From contig JH155242.1 of assembly GCA_000226015.1 (NCBI GenBank), forward strand, positions 170,314-194,112: 23,799 bases of DNA. The letters run 5' to 3'. This document shows positions 1-18,632 of the stretch, one piece after another (position 1 is the stretch's first letter; the number at the start of each line of letters is the position of its first letter). Below the pieces are notes generated by a model. It was not told the DNA's origin and ran no database searches. It saw only the letters and a list, made by a program, of their open reading frames with translations. Source of the stretch: Mnemiopsis leidyi. Taxonomy: Eukaryota; Ctenophora; Tentaculata; Lobata; Bolinopsidae. A program made the translations under genes and the position numbers.

Positions 1-430
1 AGTACAGTCAGTCAGTTCATGCAGTTCAGTACAGTTCAGTCAATTTCAGTACATTTCAGTACATTGAGTACAGTTGAGTACAGTTGAGTACAGTTGAGTA
101 CAGTTGNGTAAAGTTCAGTACAGTTCAGTACAGTTCAGTACATTTCAGTACAGTTGAGTACAGTTCAGTACAGTTGAGTACAGTTCAGTACAGTTGAGTA
201 CAGTTCAGTACAGTTCAGTACAGTTCAGTACAGTTCAGTTCAGTACAGTTCAGTACAGATCAGTACAGTTGAGTACAGTTCAGTACAGATCAGTACAGTT
301 CAGTACAGTTCAGTACAGATCAGTACAGATCAGTACAGTTGAGTACAGTTCAGTACAGTTCAGTACAGTTCAGTACAGTTCAGTGCAGTTCAGTACAGTT
401 CAGTACAGTTGAGTACAGTTGAGTACAGTT
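1..430. repeat. Decamer minisatellite (cagttcagta family)
   Basis: The sequence is an almost uninterrupted tandem array of a 10-bp unit, cagttcagta, with two common variants: cagttgagta, and a form with 'at' in place of 'tt' (cagatcagta). Variants are interspersed rather than in blocks. One undetermined base (n) lies at about 107. Three units make 30 bp, so one frame stays open and yields a low-complexity Ser/Val/Gln/Tyr peptide; this is a consequence of the repeat, not a gene. The array begins at the window edge, so its true length is unknown. Confidence 0.97.
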
Positions 431-484
431 GATCATGCCAGCAGCCAACAGTTCAGAGATTGATATATTTCACAATAATTCCGT

Positions 485-890
485 TGTCGGTAAACTTTGG
501 TTAGTTTAGTAAAGCTTAGTAAATTTCAGTTTGTTCAGTATAGATTAGTGAATTTCAGTTCGTGTAGTATAGATTAGTAAACATTAGTTAGTTCAGTATC
601 GTTTAGCATACTTCAATTTGTTCAGTATAGTTTAGTAAACTTAAGTTTTTTCAGCACAGTAAAGTAAACTTTAATTAGTTCAGTATAGTTAAAAGTATGC
701 TTCAGTCAGTTCAGTATAGTTAAAAGTATGCTCTAGTCAGTTCAGTATAGTTTTAAATGTATGCTTCAGTTAGTTCAGTATAGTTAAAAGTATGCTCTAG
801 TCAGTTCAGTATAGTTTTAAATGTATGCTTCAGTTAGTTCAGTATAGTTAATATACTTTAGTTAGTTCAGTATAGTTTAGTAAACTTGCG
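485..890. repeat. Degenerate continuation with a 31/33-bp higher-order repeat
   Basis: The core words ttcagta, tagttag and agtaaac recur throughout, as if the decamer array had decayed. From 678 it becomes regular: units starting gttcagtatag at 678, 709, 740, 773, 804, 837 and 865, of lengths 31, 31, 33, 31, 33 and 28. Units 709-772 and 773-836 are identical 64-bp dimers (31+33), so the newest duplication involved a dimer. Confidence 0.9.
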
Positions 891-1768
891 TGTCTCTGTA
901 CCAAATGATCGTGTGATGGTAAAATAAGTTGTACAAATCTGCTTAATTGGAGTGTTAGGGTTTCGCCTAGAATTTTGTTTGAGGTCGATTTAATAAACTA
1001 TGTGTAATTCTCAATGACTTAGCAGTCTACCGCTGGTACATGATTGATTTCAAAGAAACTTCTTCACCTTGTTATGATTGTAATTTTTAGAAAATATTTT
1101 ATCGTCAACTCGTTTTTCATACATAATTGTACCTCTTTTTAAAAGTTAAAGTTCGATTACAAGAACTAAACGGCAATTTGATAATATCAAGTTATATTCA
1201 ACAGGTAATACAAAAGGGTGAGCCGGGAAAGTGGACCAAAATATCTTAACTCAGTATCCAATCATTGCCTATTGCTTTCGTGCACCCAAGGGTCCATCCT
1301 CATATCCAAGTGATAATTTGACTAAGTTGAATTAACCTGAGAACAAAATCGTGCTGAAGAGGATCAGGTGAGCTTAGTCAGCATCCATGATGTTCCAAAC
1401 CCACTAAGGCATTACTACACCCAGTCTTCAACGACCAACAGGTTTTATATCAGGAATAATCACAATCCACTGCCCTACTAGTACTGACCAACAAACAACC
1501 AAGCACTGCAAGCAAGTGTAAAATAATAAATAATTTAAAGGATTGGAAATACAGCTTATTCTCGTGTTTGATCATGCCAGCAGCCAACCAGGCTTCGAGC
1601 ATTGCAGTAGACTTTGATGTTAAAAATTGTTTTTATTCAATTTATGCATAAGAAGTACGACAAAAACAACGCTTCATGTAAGTCTTCTAAAAGGATATGT
1701 TAAATATAATGAGGAATAAACATCCTAGATGATGTAGTTGAAAGCCGTCCCCTAAACTCTAAGACCAG
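891..1768. other. Gene-free stretch with repeat debris
   Basis: No coding region is supported. It holds one copy of a dispersed repeat (about 1207-1395). It also holds, at 1568-1588, a 21-nt word that is identical to the right border of the minisatellite (429-449). Confidence 0.6.
1207..1395. repeat. Dispersed repeat, copy 1
   Basis: It starts tacaaaagggtgag and contains aactcagtatccaat, attgcctattgctt, cgtgcacc and, near its end, agtcagcatcc. The same words occur in the same order at 12495-12668. A shorter related segment is at 15530-15600. No terminal inverted repeat or coding capacity is visible, so this could be an old SINE-like or MITE-like element. Confidence 0.65.
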
Positions 1769-2382
1769 TCAAAGCCCCGTGGCAAAAATGGAATTGGATT
1801 TGATGAGTCTTGGACCCCGACCAAACATTGCCATTTGGAAAACCCCCTTGATATCTGCTCGAAGAGAGTAGCCTCTGAGTAAGAGAATTGCAGGAGAGAC
1901 CGCAGAGTTGAGAAAAGGGATTATAACCCCGTCACATAGATCCAGTCAACATTATGAAGCGACAGATAGGAATCGTCGGTATTCAAACAGACGGTTAGCC
2001 AAAACGAAAAAGAAGAGGAGTTGCAAATTGTGAAGACAAGCGTCAAGACAAGGATAGTTTTTGCTGCTTTTGCTTTGACTGAATCTTTCTCAGACGCGGA
2101 GGACGATTCGAACAACAGGCATTTCACTTGAAATGGCAGGGAAAGAAGGAAAATTGCGGAGGGAAGGACGAACGGAGTGAAAAGACAGAGTAGGAGGACA
2201 GGATAATGTCCCAACCCAACGAAAGTCTTAGTTTTAAAATTTTCTTGTGCAATGAAACCAATACTGTTGTCTTTGACAAATGACTCTCTTTCATAGACTA
2301 AAGTTTTTGCAGATCTAATACTGCATATAGCTAGCAAGGATTTGGTATCTATTTGTGAAACAGCTCTTCGATCATTATTTGA
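1769..2382 (-). pseudogene. Frameshifted, 5'-truncated rhodopsin-class GPCR fragment
   Basis: Reading leftward from 2382, the frame encodes a TM5-like segment (LLLCLFTPFVLPSAIF), a charged third intracellular loop ending KAKAAKT, and a TM6-like segment (ILVLTLVFTICN). It then runs into TM7 and hits a stop at about 1921. In the next frame TM7 resumes perfectly as IPFLNSAVSPAILLLRG, followed by a basic C-terminal tail to a stop at 1769. The break is at a run of four G on the minus strand (1927-1930); one missing base accounts for it. TM1-TM4 are not recognisable upstream, where the frame closes at about 2385. The motif F-x-x-C-N in TM6 is shared with the intact receptor at 9027-11038, so the two are probably relatives. 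A sequencing error could explain the shift but not the missing 5' half. The frame and TM pattern are seen directly; the pseudogene status is inferred. Confidence 0.72.
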
Positions 2383-3154
2383 TTAAAAAACAAACATAGG
2401 TATAAGAGAGGAGATGGGAGGATAGGAGAAGTCAGGCAAAAGAGGAGAATCAGAGAGGAGAAAATGAAAGATGGTACTATGTAATACACAACAAGAGATT
2501 AGCACGCAGTGTGTATCAGGCGAACTCACTGCCCCACGAGTTGAAGTAGTTAAACAGTTGACACACTGCGAATGTGCGATGTTGCTGAACGGAAAAAGAC
2601 GGTAGCATCAGTATTGTCGCGTGACCGACAACTTCACCGCAGATTTCCCACACACGAAACAGGGAACCAAATCAAGCTTACAAGCCACCGGATCTGGTTA
2701 CCGTCTAAAACAACAACTTCACCACAAGTTATGTCATAACTTAGTCATGACTTATGAGCTGATTATTCAAGAAATGAAGTGTTGTCCGATTAGAGAATCA
2801 GAGAACAGCGACTTAGCTAATGACATATTTTACATGACACCAAAGATATTTATTAAGCTATTTTTCAGATAATTTGCAAGTAGTGGTAAAATTATTATAG
2901 GGTACGTAAAAACTGATTATCTGACACCGGATCCAAAGTATAACTATGCCGATAAATAGCTGCAACTACAAAAGTATCTTAGCTGCACTGGGGGTATTTT
3001 AGCCTATATCCTTGGTCAACTTATCAGAAATTTAACGATATTGGCAGCAGTTTGATCTAAGACAAACAGACATGTATACTGTATTATGCATTATACTTCT
3101 GACCTATACAGTGTGTAGGTCAGAAGTATAGGTTCGACAAACAAGAGTAGTAAC
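2383..3154. other. Non-coding stretch with a long hairpin
   Basis: No coding region is supported here. It lies just 3' (minus strand) of the last visible CCDC102 exon and is presumably intron. It includes a purine-rich tract at about 2400-2465 and the strong inverted repeat at 3092-3130. Confidence 0.5.
3092..3130. repeat. Near-perfect 18-bp inverted repeat with 3-nt loop
   Basis: The left arm 3092-3109 and right arm 3113-3130 are complementary at 17 of 18 positions; the exception would be a G-U pair in one transcript orientation. It lies 25 bp beyond the donor site of the CCDC102 exon that ends at 3155. Confidence 0.9.
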
Positions 3155-11920
<8,766 letters not shown>

Positions 11921-12694
11921 CTGAAAAGGAGAGTATTACTTAAATGCAGGACGTAATCTTATACTGATTAAACTTTGTCAATAAACCTTGTCCTGTCGTT
12001 CTGGAATAGAGAATTGATTTTATAACTTACAAATGACTAATGGAATATTGCTATCGTTCATGAATTTAACAACAATTGCACCCGATTTTTTGGTCCAATA
12101 ATTCGGGCGCTCGATTTTCATCCTACGTGCAAAAACCATTAAGCTGCCAGTAAAAAAAAAACTTTGGTGTAACATGACCACTTTTAAAGTCCTTGCCGTT
12201 CATAGTTGTTTAATGCGTCAAAAATTAAATCTACGCATGTATTTCGGACAAATTTTAGACGTATATTCGGACAAAACTTAACAGGGTGAAATGTTAACTT
12301 ATTTTTCGTTCTAAATGTCTGGGAAATCGGAATAGGTGAAATTTCGGCGACAAATACGTTTGCGTATGCATACGTTTGCTTGCTACGCTACGTATCTAAC
12401 AGCATTGGAGCTGTCCATTACGCATTTTTGTTATTATACACTGGCACAGTAATACTGTAATAGTTATGTTCACTCAACACACAATGAGATCTATACAAAA
12501 GCTTTAACCGGGACAGTCGACTGACTGATCCTAACTCAGTATCCAATCGTTATCGCCTATTGCTTACGTGCACCATGAGTTCAACATTGTTTCCAAGGGA
12601 CTGAGATAGATGAAATTGAGTACAAACTGTTGTCGGAGAGGTTCAGGTAAGTTCGGTCAGCATCCCGTACCTAACTTCTCATTGGTCAATCGCT
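11921..12694. other. Spacer with dispersed repeat copy 2
   Basis: No coding region is supported. It separates the rightmost visible CCDC102 exon from array copy A and includes the dispersed repeat at 12495-12668. Confidence 0.5.
12495..12668. repeat. Dispersed repeat, copy 2
   Basis: It shares with 1207-1395, in the same order and orientation, tacaaaag, ccgggaaag/ccgggacag, aactcagtatccaat, cctattgctt, cgtgcacc, gaggatcaggt/gaggttcaggt and gtcagcatcc. The spacing is similar, so both derive from one element of about 180 bp. Confidence 0.65.
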
Positions 12695-12890
12695 GTCACG
12701 TGATACGGAAAATCAATGACATTTCCACAAAAGGCCAAATATTACAGTGAGTATCTACCCTAAAGACTTCCTGTAAAACACACAGTCAGGCAACTTGCTA
12801 TAATTCTTGATCCAGCAAGCTTTTTTTCGCTAGCCTTTTTCTGGGTATTTTGTTGTGTTCTGCACAGTGATATTGATGACCAGAAAACTG

Positions 12891-12898
12891 TATAAATT
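12891..12898 (+). promoter_or_regulatory. TATA-like word upstream of array gene A
   Basis: TATAAATT in a block conserved between copies (ctg before, taactta after). Copy B has the same word at 18018-18025; in the third copy the site reads taaaaatt (from 22826). It is over 600 bp from the start codon, so it would serve only with a long leader or an unseen 5' exon. A second AT-rich element, ttataacaaccacaacta, lies about 60 bp before both start codons and may be the real core promoter. Confidence 0.3.
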
Positions 12899-13513
12899 TA
12901 ACTTAACTCTTAGCTAACTACCAGCTACGTTCACATAACAAAGCAGTGGCACACTAGCTTACTTGCTACAAATGAATTTTCTTATAATGCACAGCTAGAC
13001 GGGTTGAATCTGTCTTTGAAGAAATTGATACAGCTTCTGCGAGAAATGGTCATAGCGACATCTACTCTAATACTCTACTTACTTATTGAGTAGAGACTAG
13101 AGAACGGTATTAGATATTTATTAGGCCTGCTTTAGTCCTCGGTGGTCTAATGCTCTCCCTCGGTCCGCTCGACAAGGATAAACCTCGAAAAACAAAGATA
13201 GATCGAATCAATTTCGAGGAATCTAATTTGAAATATTTGAAATCTATCTTTTCCAACATCTTAGCGACACATCGGTACCAACTATCTTGAGTTTAACAAT
13301 AGTTACGAGAAACGTAGTAACAAGTAACTCAGTAACCGTCCTGACACAGAGCTATAGTATATAGCTCAATTCCTTCACGTCACTACCAGCGTCATATGAC
13401 ATATCCTAGCAATACTATTTCTATTTGAAATTGCCATATACTCTTATAGCTTTATAACAACCACAACTATCCAGAGATCACTGATATGTCAATAAAGTTT
13501 TATGTTGAATGAG

Positions 13514-15080
13514 ATGTCACTACCGATAATAGTAATCGTATTGAAGTTGTTGTTCTTCTCATATTCCCTGACCGGTGAGTCGAATTATTCTAATTTACAA
13601 GATTTTTTGAAAATTGAGACATTGACATGATAATGGTTCATGTTTATAAATGTTGTAAATTATGAAAAATATGATTTAAAGTAAACATTGCAGGAGCGAC
13701 TCAGTACACGGTGACTACATACACCTCTGATATAGATTTAGCTGGGACTGATGATGATCGCGTCTACTTATCTATTATCGGATCAAGGGGTAAAACTTCT
13801 GAATACGAGGCTGACAACTCGGGAAACGATCGAGAACGAGGACATGAAGACACTTACACGTTTACTGATAGTGCGGATATTGGAAAGTTTCAGTGTGTTT
13901 TTATAAGGAAGACAGGCAGTGACGGCTGGCACATTGACAAGGTATTTTCTAGACCTAATCTCAGTAAACCATGCAGGTTATTACGTAACGTCTTCACCTG
14001 GAGGTTTTGACACACATTGCATTGATTATATATGTATTTATCATATGTCGTCAAACTAAATTAGTCTATCGACTTAGTGACTTTGTTTCAGATTAAGGTA
14101 CAAATAGACAGCACGGAAAGTTATAACATTCAAAACTACATTGGCTGGCTTGACAATGACGGAACGTGGTCCCCAGAAGCACCTTTCTGTATTCCTAAGT
14201 CCGGTAAGTATCATTTTGTTTGAAAATAAAATGGCGGAAACAATAGAACTGGTATAATTTGTTGAGGTAATCAATCTTATTCAAATTTCAAAGGTTTTAA
14301 ATTAAAGTATGTAGATCATATCATCATGTCAAACAACTATTGTGTAGCTATTAACAATGACTTATTTCAGGTTGTACAATAATAACATCCACCGTTCGGT
14401 TAGAAAGCAAGAATAGGACTTACGAAACACATTCTCTCTCCCATGTTAACAGCATGGTGGTAAAAAATAAGTTGTCTGCTTCTATCTGCACTCTGGGATA
14501 CACTTACGGATATGACAACACAAAGATCTGGGTTTACGAGGGTTGTGGAGCTGAATTTACAATAGAACAGTGTTTACCAGGTAAGACTGTAATCGTGTAT
14601 CACGTGAACTGTAAAATGTAGACAACTTTGGAACTCTCCATTAAATTCGCTATTTCTTTTGCAAAAATTTATCATTTTTTCTGCTGGGGTCAATATTGAT
14701 AATGTTGCAACACAAATCCTTGTCCAGTGAATGGTGGATGGAGTAACTATGGAGACTGGTCAGAATGTTCTGCTAAATGTGGAGGAGGAACTCAGACAAG
14801 AACTAGAACCTGCACAAATCCGGCTCCTGCAAACGGAGGAGCTGACTGTGAAGGAAAAAGCACTGAGACACAACACTGCAACACAAATCCTTGTCCAGTG
14901 GATGGTGGATGGAGTAACTATGGAGACTGGTCAGAATGTTCTGTTAACTGTGGAGGAGGAACTCAGACAAGAACTAGAACCTGCACAAATCCAGCTCCTG
15001 CAAACGGAGGTGCTGACTGTGATGGAAGCAGCACTGAGACTCAAGACTGTACCGGATCAGGTAATATAGAAACGAGATAA
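13514..15080 (+). CDS. Secreted PLAT - DUF3011-like - 2x TSR protein (array gene A)
   Basis: Exons 13514-13574, 13694-13941, 14092-14203, 14371-14580 and 14728-15080 have clean GT-AG borders and join in frame to 327 residues. Residues 1-20 are a hydrophobic signal peptide ([13 protein letters not shown]). Residues 24-140 form a PLAT/LH2 beta-sandwich with the typical words [30 protein letters not shown] and GSDGWHIDK followed by WLDNDG. Residues 142-210 are a Cys module with [14 protein letters not shown] and GCGAEF, which resembles DUF3011. Two thrombospondin type 1 repeats follow, from W215 and W272, each [10 protein letters not shown]...[12 protein letters not shown]...CP. WSEC fits a C-mannosylation site; the O-fucose sequon is absent because Lys or Asn precedes CG. 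No membrane anchor is seen, so it should be extracellular. The last exon is read through to a stop; a good donor at 15061 (G|gtaata, phase 1 like all other junctions) may instead lead to an unseen exon. Confidence 0.87.
14706..15047 (+). repeat. Tandem 171-bp TSR duplication including the intron tail
   Basis: 14706-14876 and 14877-15047 are direct repeats. The first 22 nt of the left unit are intron (the splice acceptor tail before 14728), while the identical 22 nt of the right unit are coding (CNTNPCP plus one base). Confidence 0.93.
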
Positions 15081-15529
15081 ACCTAGTTTTCGCAACCTTA
15101 AAATTATAGTTAAAAAGTCTCAACGTAATATGAGTAATATGAGTAGCAACTTACAACCGATATCTTAATCCATGAACCAAATATTGAAATAGATGAACCG
15201 AAACACGAAATCTTTTTCACAAACCTTAGCATACGGCGAATTTGTAATACGCTAACTCAGTACCGCGGTATCTGTAGCACATTATCTCAATTTCTCGTCA
15301 CTGAGAACGTTTGTTCCCAATTTCTTGTGGAATTGCCCGTTCTAAATGTATGATCATCTATGTTAGTTTGTGTGTCACGGACCAATGACCATATTTGGTA
15401 GTTATAATTGCTTAATCTAATTGTAAGATAATATAGGTAAGTTCGCGAGTCACTGACCATATTTGATAGTGAAAAAGTCTCCCTAGTGAATAAAACAAGT
15501 GTAAATTACACAACGTGTGATAAGTGATT

Positions 15530-15600
15530 ATACAAAAGGGTTAGTCGAAAAGTTAGCGGACCAAGCGATGATCCAAACTTAGCCATTGCCTAGTGACAAA
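15530..15600. repeat. Dispersed repeat, partial copy 3
   Basis: It starts tacaaaagggttagtcg, against tacaaaagggtgagccg in copy 1, and continues with ggaccaa and cattgccta. The downstream part of the repeat is not recognisable. Confidence 0.45.
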
Positions 15601-16134
15601 TGGGTAATGGAATCGGAGAGGTGCACACGTCACACACAGTGTGTTTGTATCACGGGTTTACACTTTGCATTTATATGTAACGTTACCTTGGTAACCCTCG
15701 AGTTTATTACTTTTTCTTATAGCCCAGCCAGTGTGCTTGTAGTTGTATTGGATATCCTGCTTTTTCTGTATTTATAGTGTAAGGTCGGCTTCATGAAGAA
15801 TATAAAACTTTTCAGGACGTAAGATATTCCTTACGAGCTTTGTTATTTAACACGAATAGTCGATATCCATCCAAATAAACGGACAACTTGTATAGCCATA
15901 GGTGAAGGTATAACTTATATGATCATTCCAATCAGGTTTTTAAAATCAAATCTAACTTTAAGGTAAAATAAATGTACTATTAAGGTGGGTCAGGGTTGGT
16001 GGAAAATTAGGAGAACTTGTTTGACATAACCTCAACTCAGATATCAAGTCACTTGCTTCATACTGATATCCTGTATGATTGTAAACTAGGTTTAAGTATT
16101 AAAGTCCTGAAGGCTAAACTGCTATGCTACACTA

Positions 16135-16380
16135 ATATATATATATACAGGGTGGTATTTAAATTTGGGTGCATCGCAAATGTGCAGTGCAGACGACCTT
16201 TCAATAACTATCCTCGATTTTATCGCAAAAACGGCCATAACTTCAGTTCTGATTATCATTTTTTGATGAAAATTTCAGGACTGCTTAATGATGAATAGAA
16301 GATAATGCCTACGAAGTTTCAAGATGATAAGAGCTATTTTCGCCCGGCGGTTATTTTGCCTAGCAGTAGCGCCCCCACGC
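16135..16380. mobile_element. Putative transposon fragment next to a (TA)n tract
   Basis: A (TA)n run leads into cagggtggta, and about 80 bp on comes a tcgcaaaaacggccataac stretch followed by a T-rich run and gatgaaaat. Such (TA)n-CAGGGTG starts followed by an ACGGCCATAAC-type block are common in invertebrate repetitive elements. No matching right terminus or duplication was found, so the family is unassigned. Confidence 0.35.
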
Positions 16381-17234
16381 CCTAAAATCAGGTCAAATTT
16401 AGAATGACGCGGTTATAGTTACTCTTACAATCGACTTGCAGCTTTAAGCTGATTCAGTTTTTTGGAGGGCAAAAATTCATACCGATACAGCTTACAACCG
16501 TTTCAATTGTTTTCATTTGTTTTGACTTAGAATTAGATTTCAATTTAGTTTGAGTTGTTAAAATAATGGAAATGATACAGTCTTATGGTTTATTCTTATA
16601 GTTTAATTTGATACTTAATCATAAGCCGCAGTAAAGCAACAAAATAAAGTCAAGAATTTAAGGAATTTATGGTGAGTAGAAGCACTGTTAACACTTATAC
16701 TTATACTCCTTTTACAACCAGTGCAGTGAGTACACAGTGCACAGTGGTATGAATAAGACGGCATTATACGCCACACAATCGACACTGAGGAAAGAAACTT
16801 ACTGATAATAATACTCTGCTTACCAACTTCAAGGCAAAAAAAGTTTGGGACAACGCGGCGCGCAGTAAAGTCACGTGATGAGGTCAGGTGATAACGCGTT
16901 TCGGGAAAGAATGTACCTCACAGGAGGACTCGCGTGTATGTCAACTGTAATCGTGTAGAGTGTAGAGTACATTTGACATGATCATGTTGATTTTATCAGC
17001 GCTATCGCTGTCTCGGATTAATTAAGTTGAATCTCACAACAATATATTGATTTGATTTCCTGAAAGCGCTGAAAGATGGAAATTGGAGATGCATATTTCT
17101 TTTTTTTGTAACAGCTTATTCTTTACACTGGGTTATTCTTTTCTTTATTTTCACGTTTTCATAACCAACAATGATTTTAAATTGAGAGTTAAGGCTTCGT
17201 GGGGGCTTCGTGGCCATCGCATCAAAAAATAAGG

Positions 17235-17275
17235 ACAATAGATAGACAATAGATAGATAGAGATAGATAGATGGA
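17235..17275. repeat. GATA-type microsatellite
   Basis: Imperfect tandem gata/gaca/gaga words (gatagacaatagatagatag and continuation). Confidence 0.85.
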
Positions 17276-18632
17276 GATCAATGATCGAACACGCTTGAAA
17301 AATATAATTAAGCTGCGTAATGTGAAATGTGGCAACATGGGATCGAAGAAGAATTAATGTCAGTAGAATGAATAGACGGTAAATGAGCAAAAATCAACAG
17401 GACCAGCCCAGTCGACTTAATAAATCTTTGTAAGGTTGAAATGATTATTTTTCTCCTCCTTTAACTTTGATATGCGTGATTACAGCATGACGTATTTTCC
17501 TTTTTATCCTCAACAACTCGAACCATGAGCTGTAACAGTAAACTACTAAATCTTCTACGGAGTCAAATCAAGACAAAGAAACAGATAGTCACAAAGGGTA
17601 GACAAATGCACGAATATAGTTCATCTCAACAGATATAGCAGAATTGTTTTTGTTACAAGTTGATCGGCCGGGCAGTCAAGATTTATGACAGTCTTCTTAA
17701 GAATCTTATTTTTGCGGCAAAATTTGAACAGTTTCATACAATTTGGCTGTATTTATATTTTCTTTATGGCTAACCGCTATCTTAACATGACATTAAAACC
17801 TTATTGCTTATACCCTAAAGTCACGTGATACAGAAAATCAATGACACTTCAACAAAAGGCCAAATATTACAGTGAGTATCTACCCTAAAGACTTCCTGTA
17901 AAACACACAGTCAGGCAACTTGCTAAGATTCTTGATCCAGCAAGCCTATTTTTCCGCTAGCCTTTCTCTGGGCATTTTGTTGTGTTCTGCACAGTGATAT
18001 TGATGACCGGAAAACTGTATAAATTTAACTTAATCCCTTAGCTAACTGCCAGCTACGTTCATATAATAAAGCAGTGGCACACTAGCTCACTTGCTACAGA
18101 TGAATTTTCTTATAATGCACTTTACACAGCTAGACGGGTTGAATTTGTCTTTGAAGAAAATGATAAAGCTTCTACGAGTAATGGTCATAGCGACAGTTAC
18201 TCTGATACTCTACTTACTTATTGAGTAGAGACTAGAGAACGTATTCGATATTTATTGGGCCTGCTTTAGTCCTCGGTGGTCTAATGCTCTCCCTCGGTCC
18301 GCTCGACAAGAATAAACCTCGAAAAACAAAGATAGATCGAATAAATTTCGAGGAATCTGATTTGAAATATTTGAAATCTATCTGATTTAAGATATTTGAA
18401 ATCTATCTCCTCCAACATCTTAGCGACAAATCGGTATCTTCGAGGTTATAACAATAGGAACGTAGTAACAAGTAACTTAGTAACCGTCCTGACACAGAGC
18501 TTGTACATGGCTCAATTCCTTCACGTTACTACCAGCGTCATATTCGAAATTACCTTATACTCTTATACTCTTATAACAACCACAACTATCTAGAGATCAC
18601 TGATATGTCAATAAAGTTTTTTGTTGAATGAG

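Larger units (their letters stand above)
12695..15080 (+). repeat. Tandem duplication unit, copy A
   Basis: Homology with 17819-20285 starts at a gtcacgtgata word and runs through the upstream region and all five exons and four introns to just past the last exon. Upstream DNA and exons are close to identical; introns are more diverged. The start-to-start distance is about 5.1 kb, of which roughly 2.7 kb (15081-17818) has no counterpart in copy A-B homology. Confidence 0.92.
15081..17818. other. Spacer between array genes A and B
   Basis: No convincing coding region. It contains the short dispersed repeat copy 3 (15530-15600), a (TA)n-bordered putative transposon fragment (16135-16380) and a GATA-type microsatellite (17235-17275). 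Two or three small open frames have no recognisable motif. If array gene A has a further exon it would be here, but I could not identify one. Confidence 0.5.

Noticed and set aside
194-412. Open frame encoding a Ser/Val/Gln/Tyr repeat peptide
   Set aside because: It is the translation of a 10-bp tandem repeat; no start context, introns or flanking gene structure.
2621-2872. 83-codon plus-strand open frame
   Set aside because: No recognisable motif, ordinary AT-rich composition, no splice or promoter support.
13073-13100. Short inverted repeat ctctact...agtagag in the upstream region, also in copy B
   Set aside because: Seven-bp stems are short, and its conservation is fully explained by the duplication.
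14731-15069. Second long frame over the TSR exon
   Set aside because: A shadow frame kept open by the 171-bp duplication; the TSR frame has the conserved Cys and Trp pattern.
15586-15777. Open frame with a hydrophobic C-terminal end, considered as a membrane-anchor exon of gene A
   Set aside because: No acceptor in the right phase and no counterpart downstream of gene B.
16017-16298. 93-codon plus-strand open frame
   Set aside because: It runs through the (TA)n tract and the putative transposon fragment without a protein motif.
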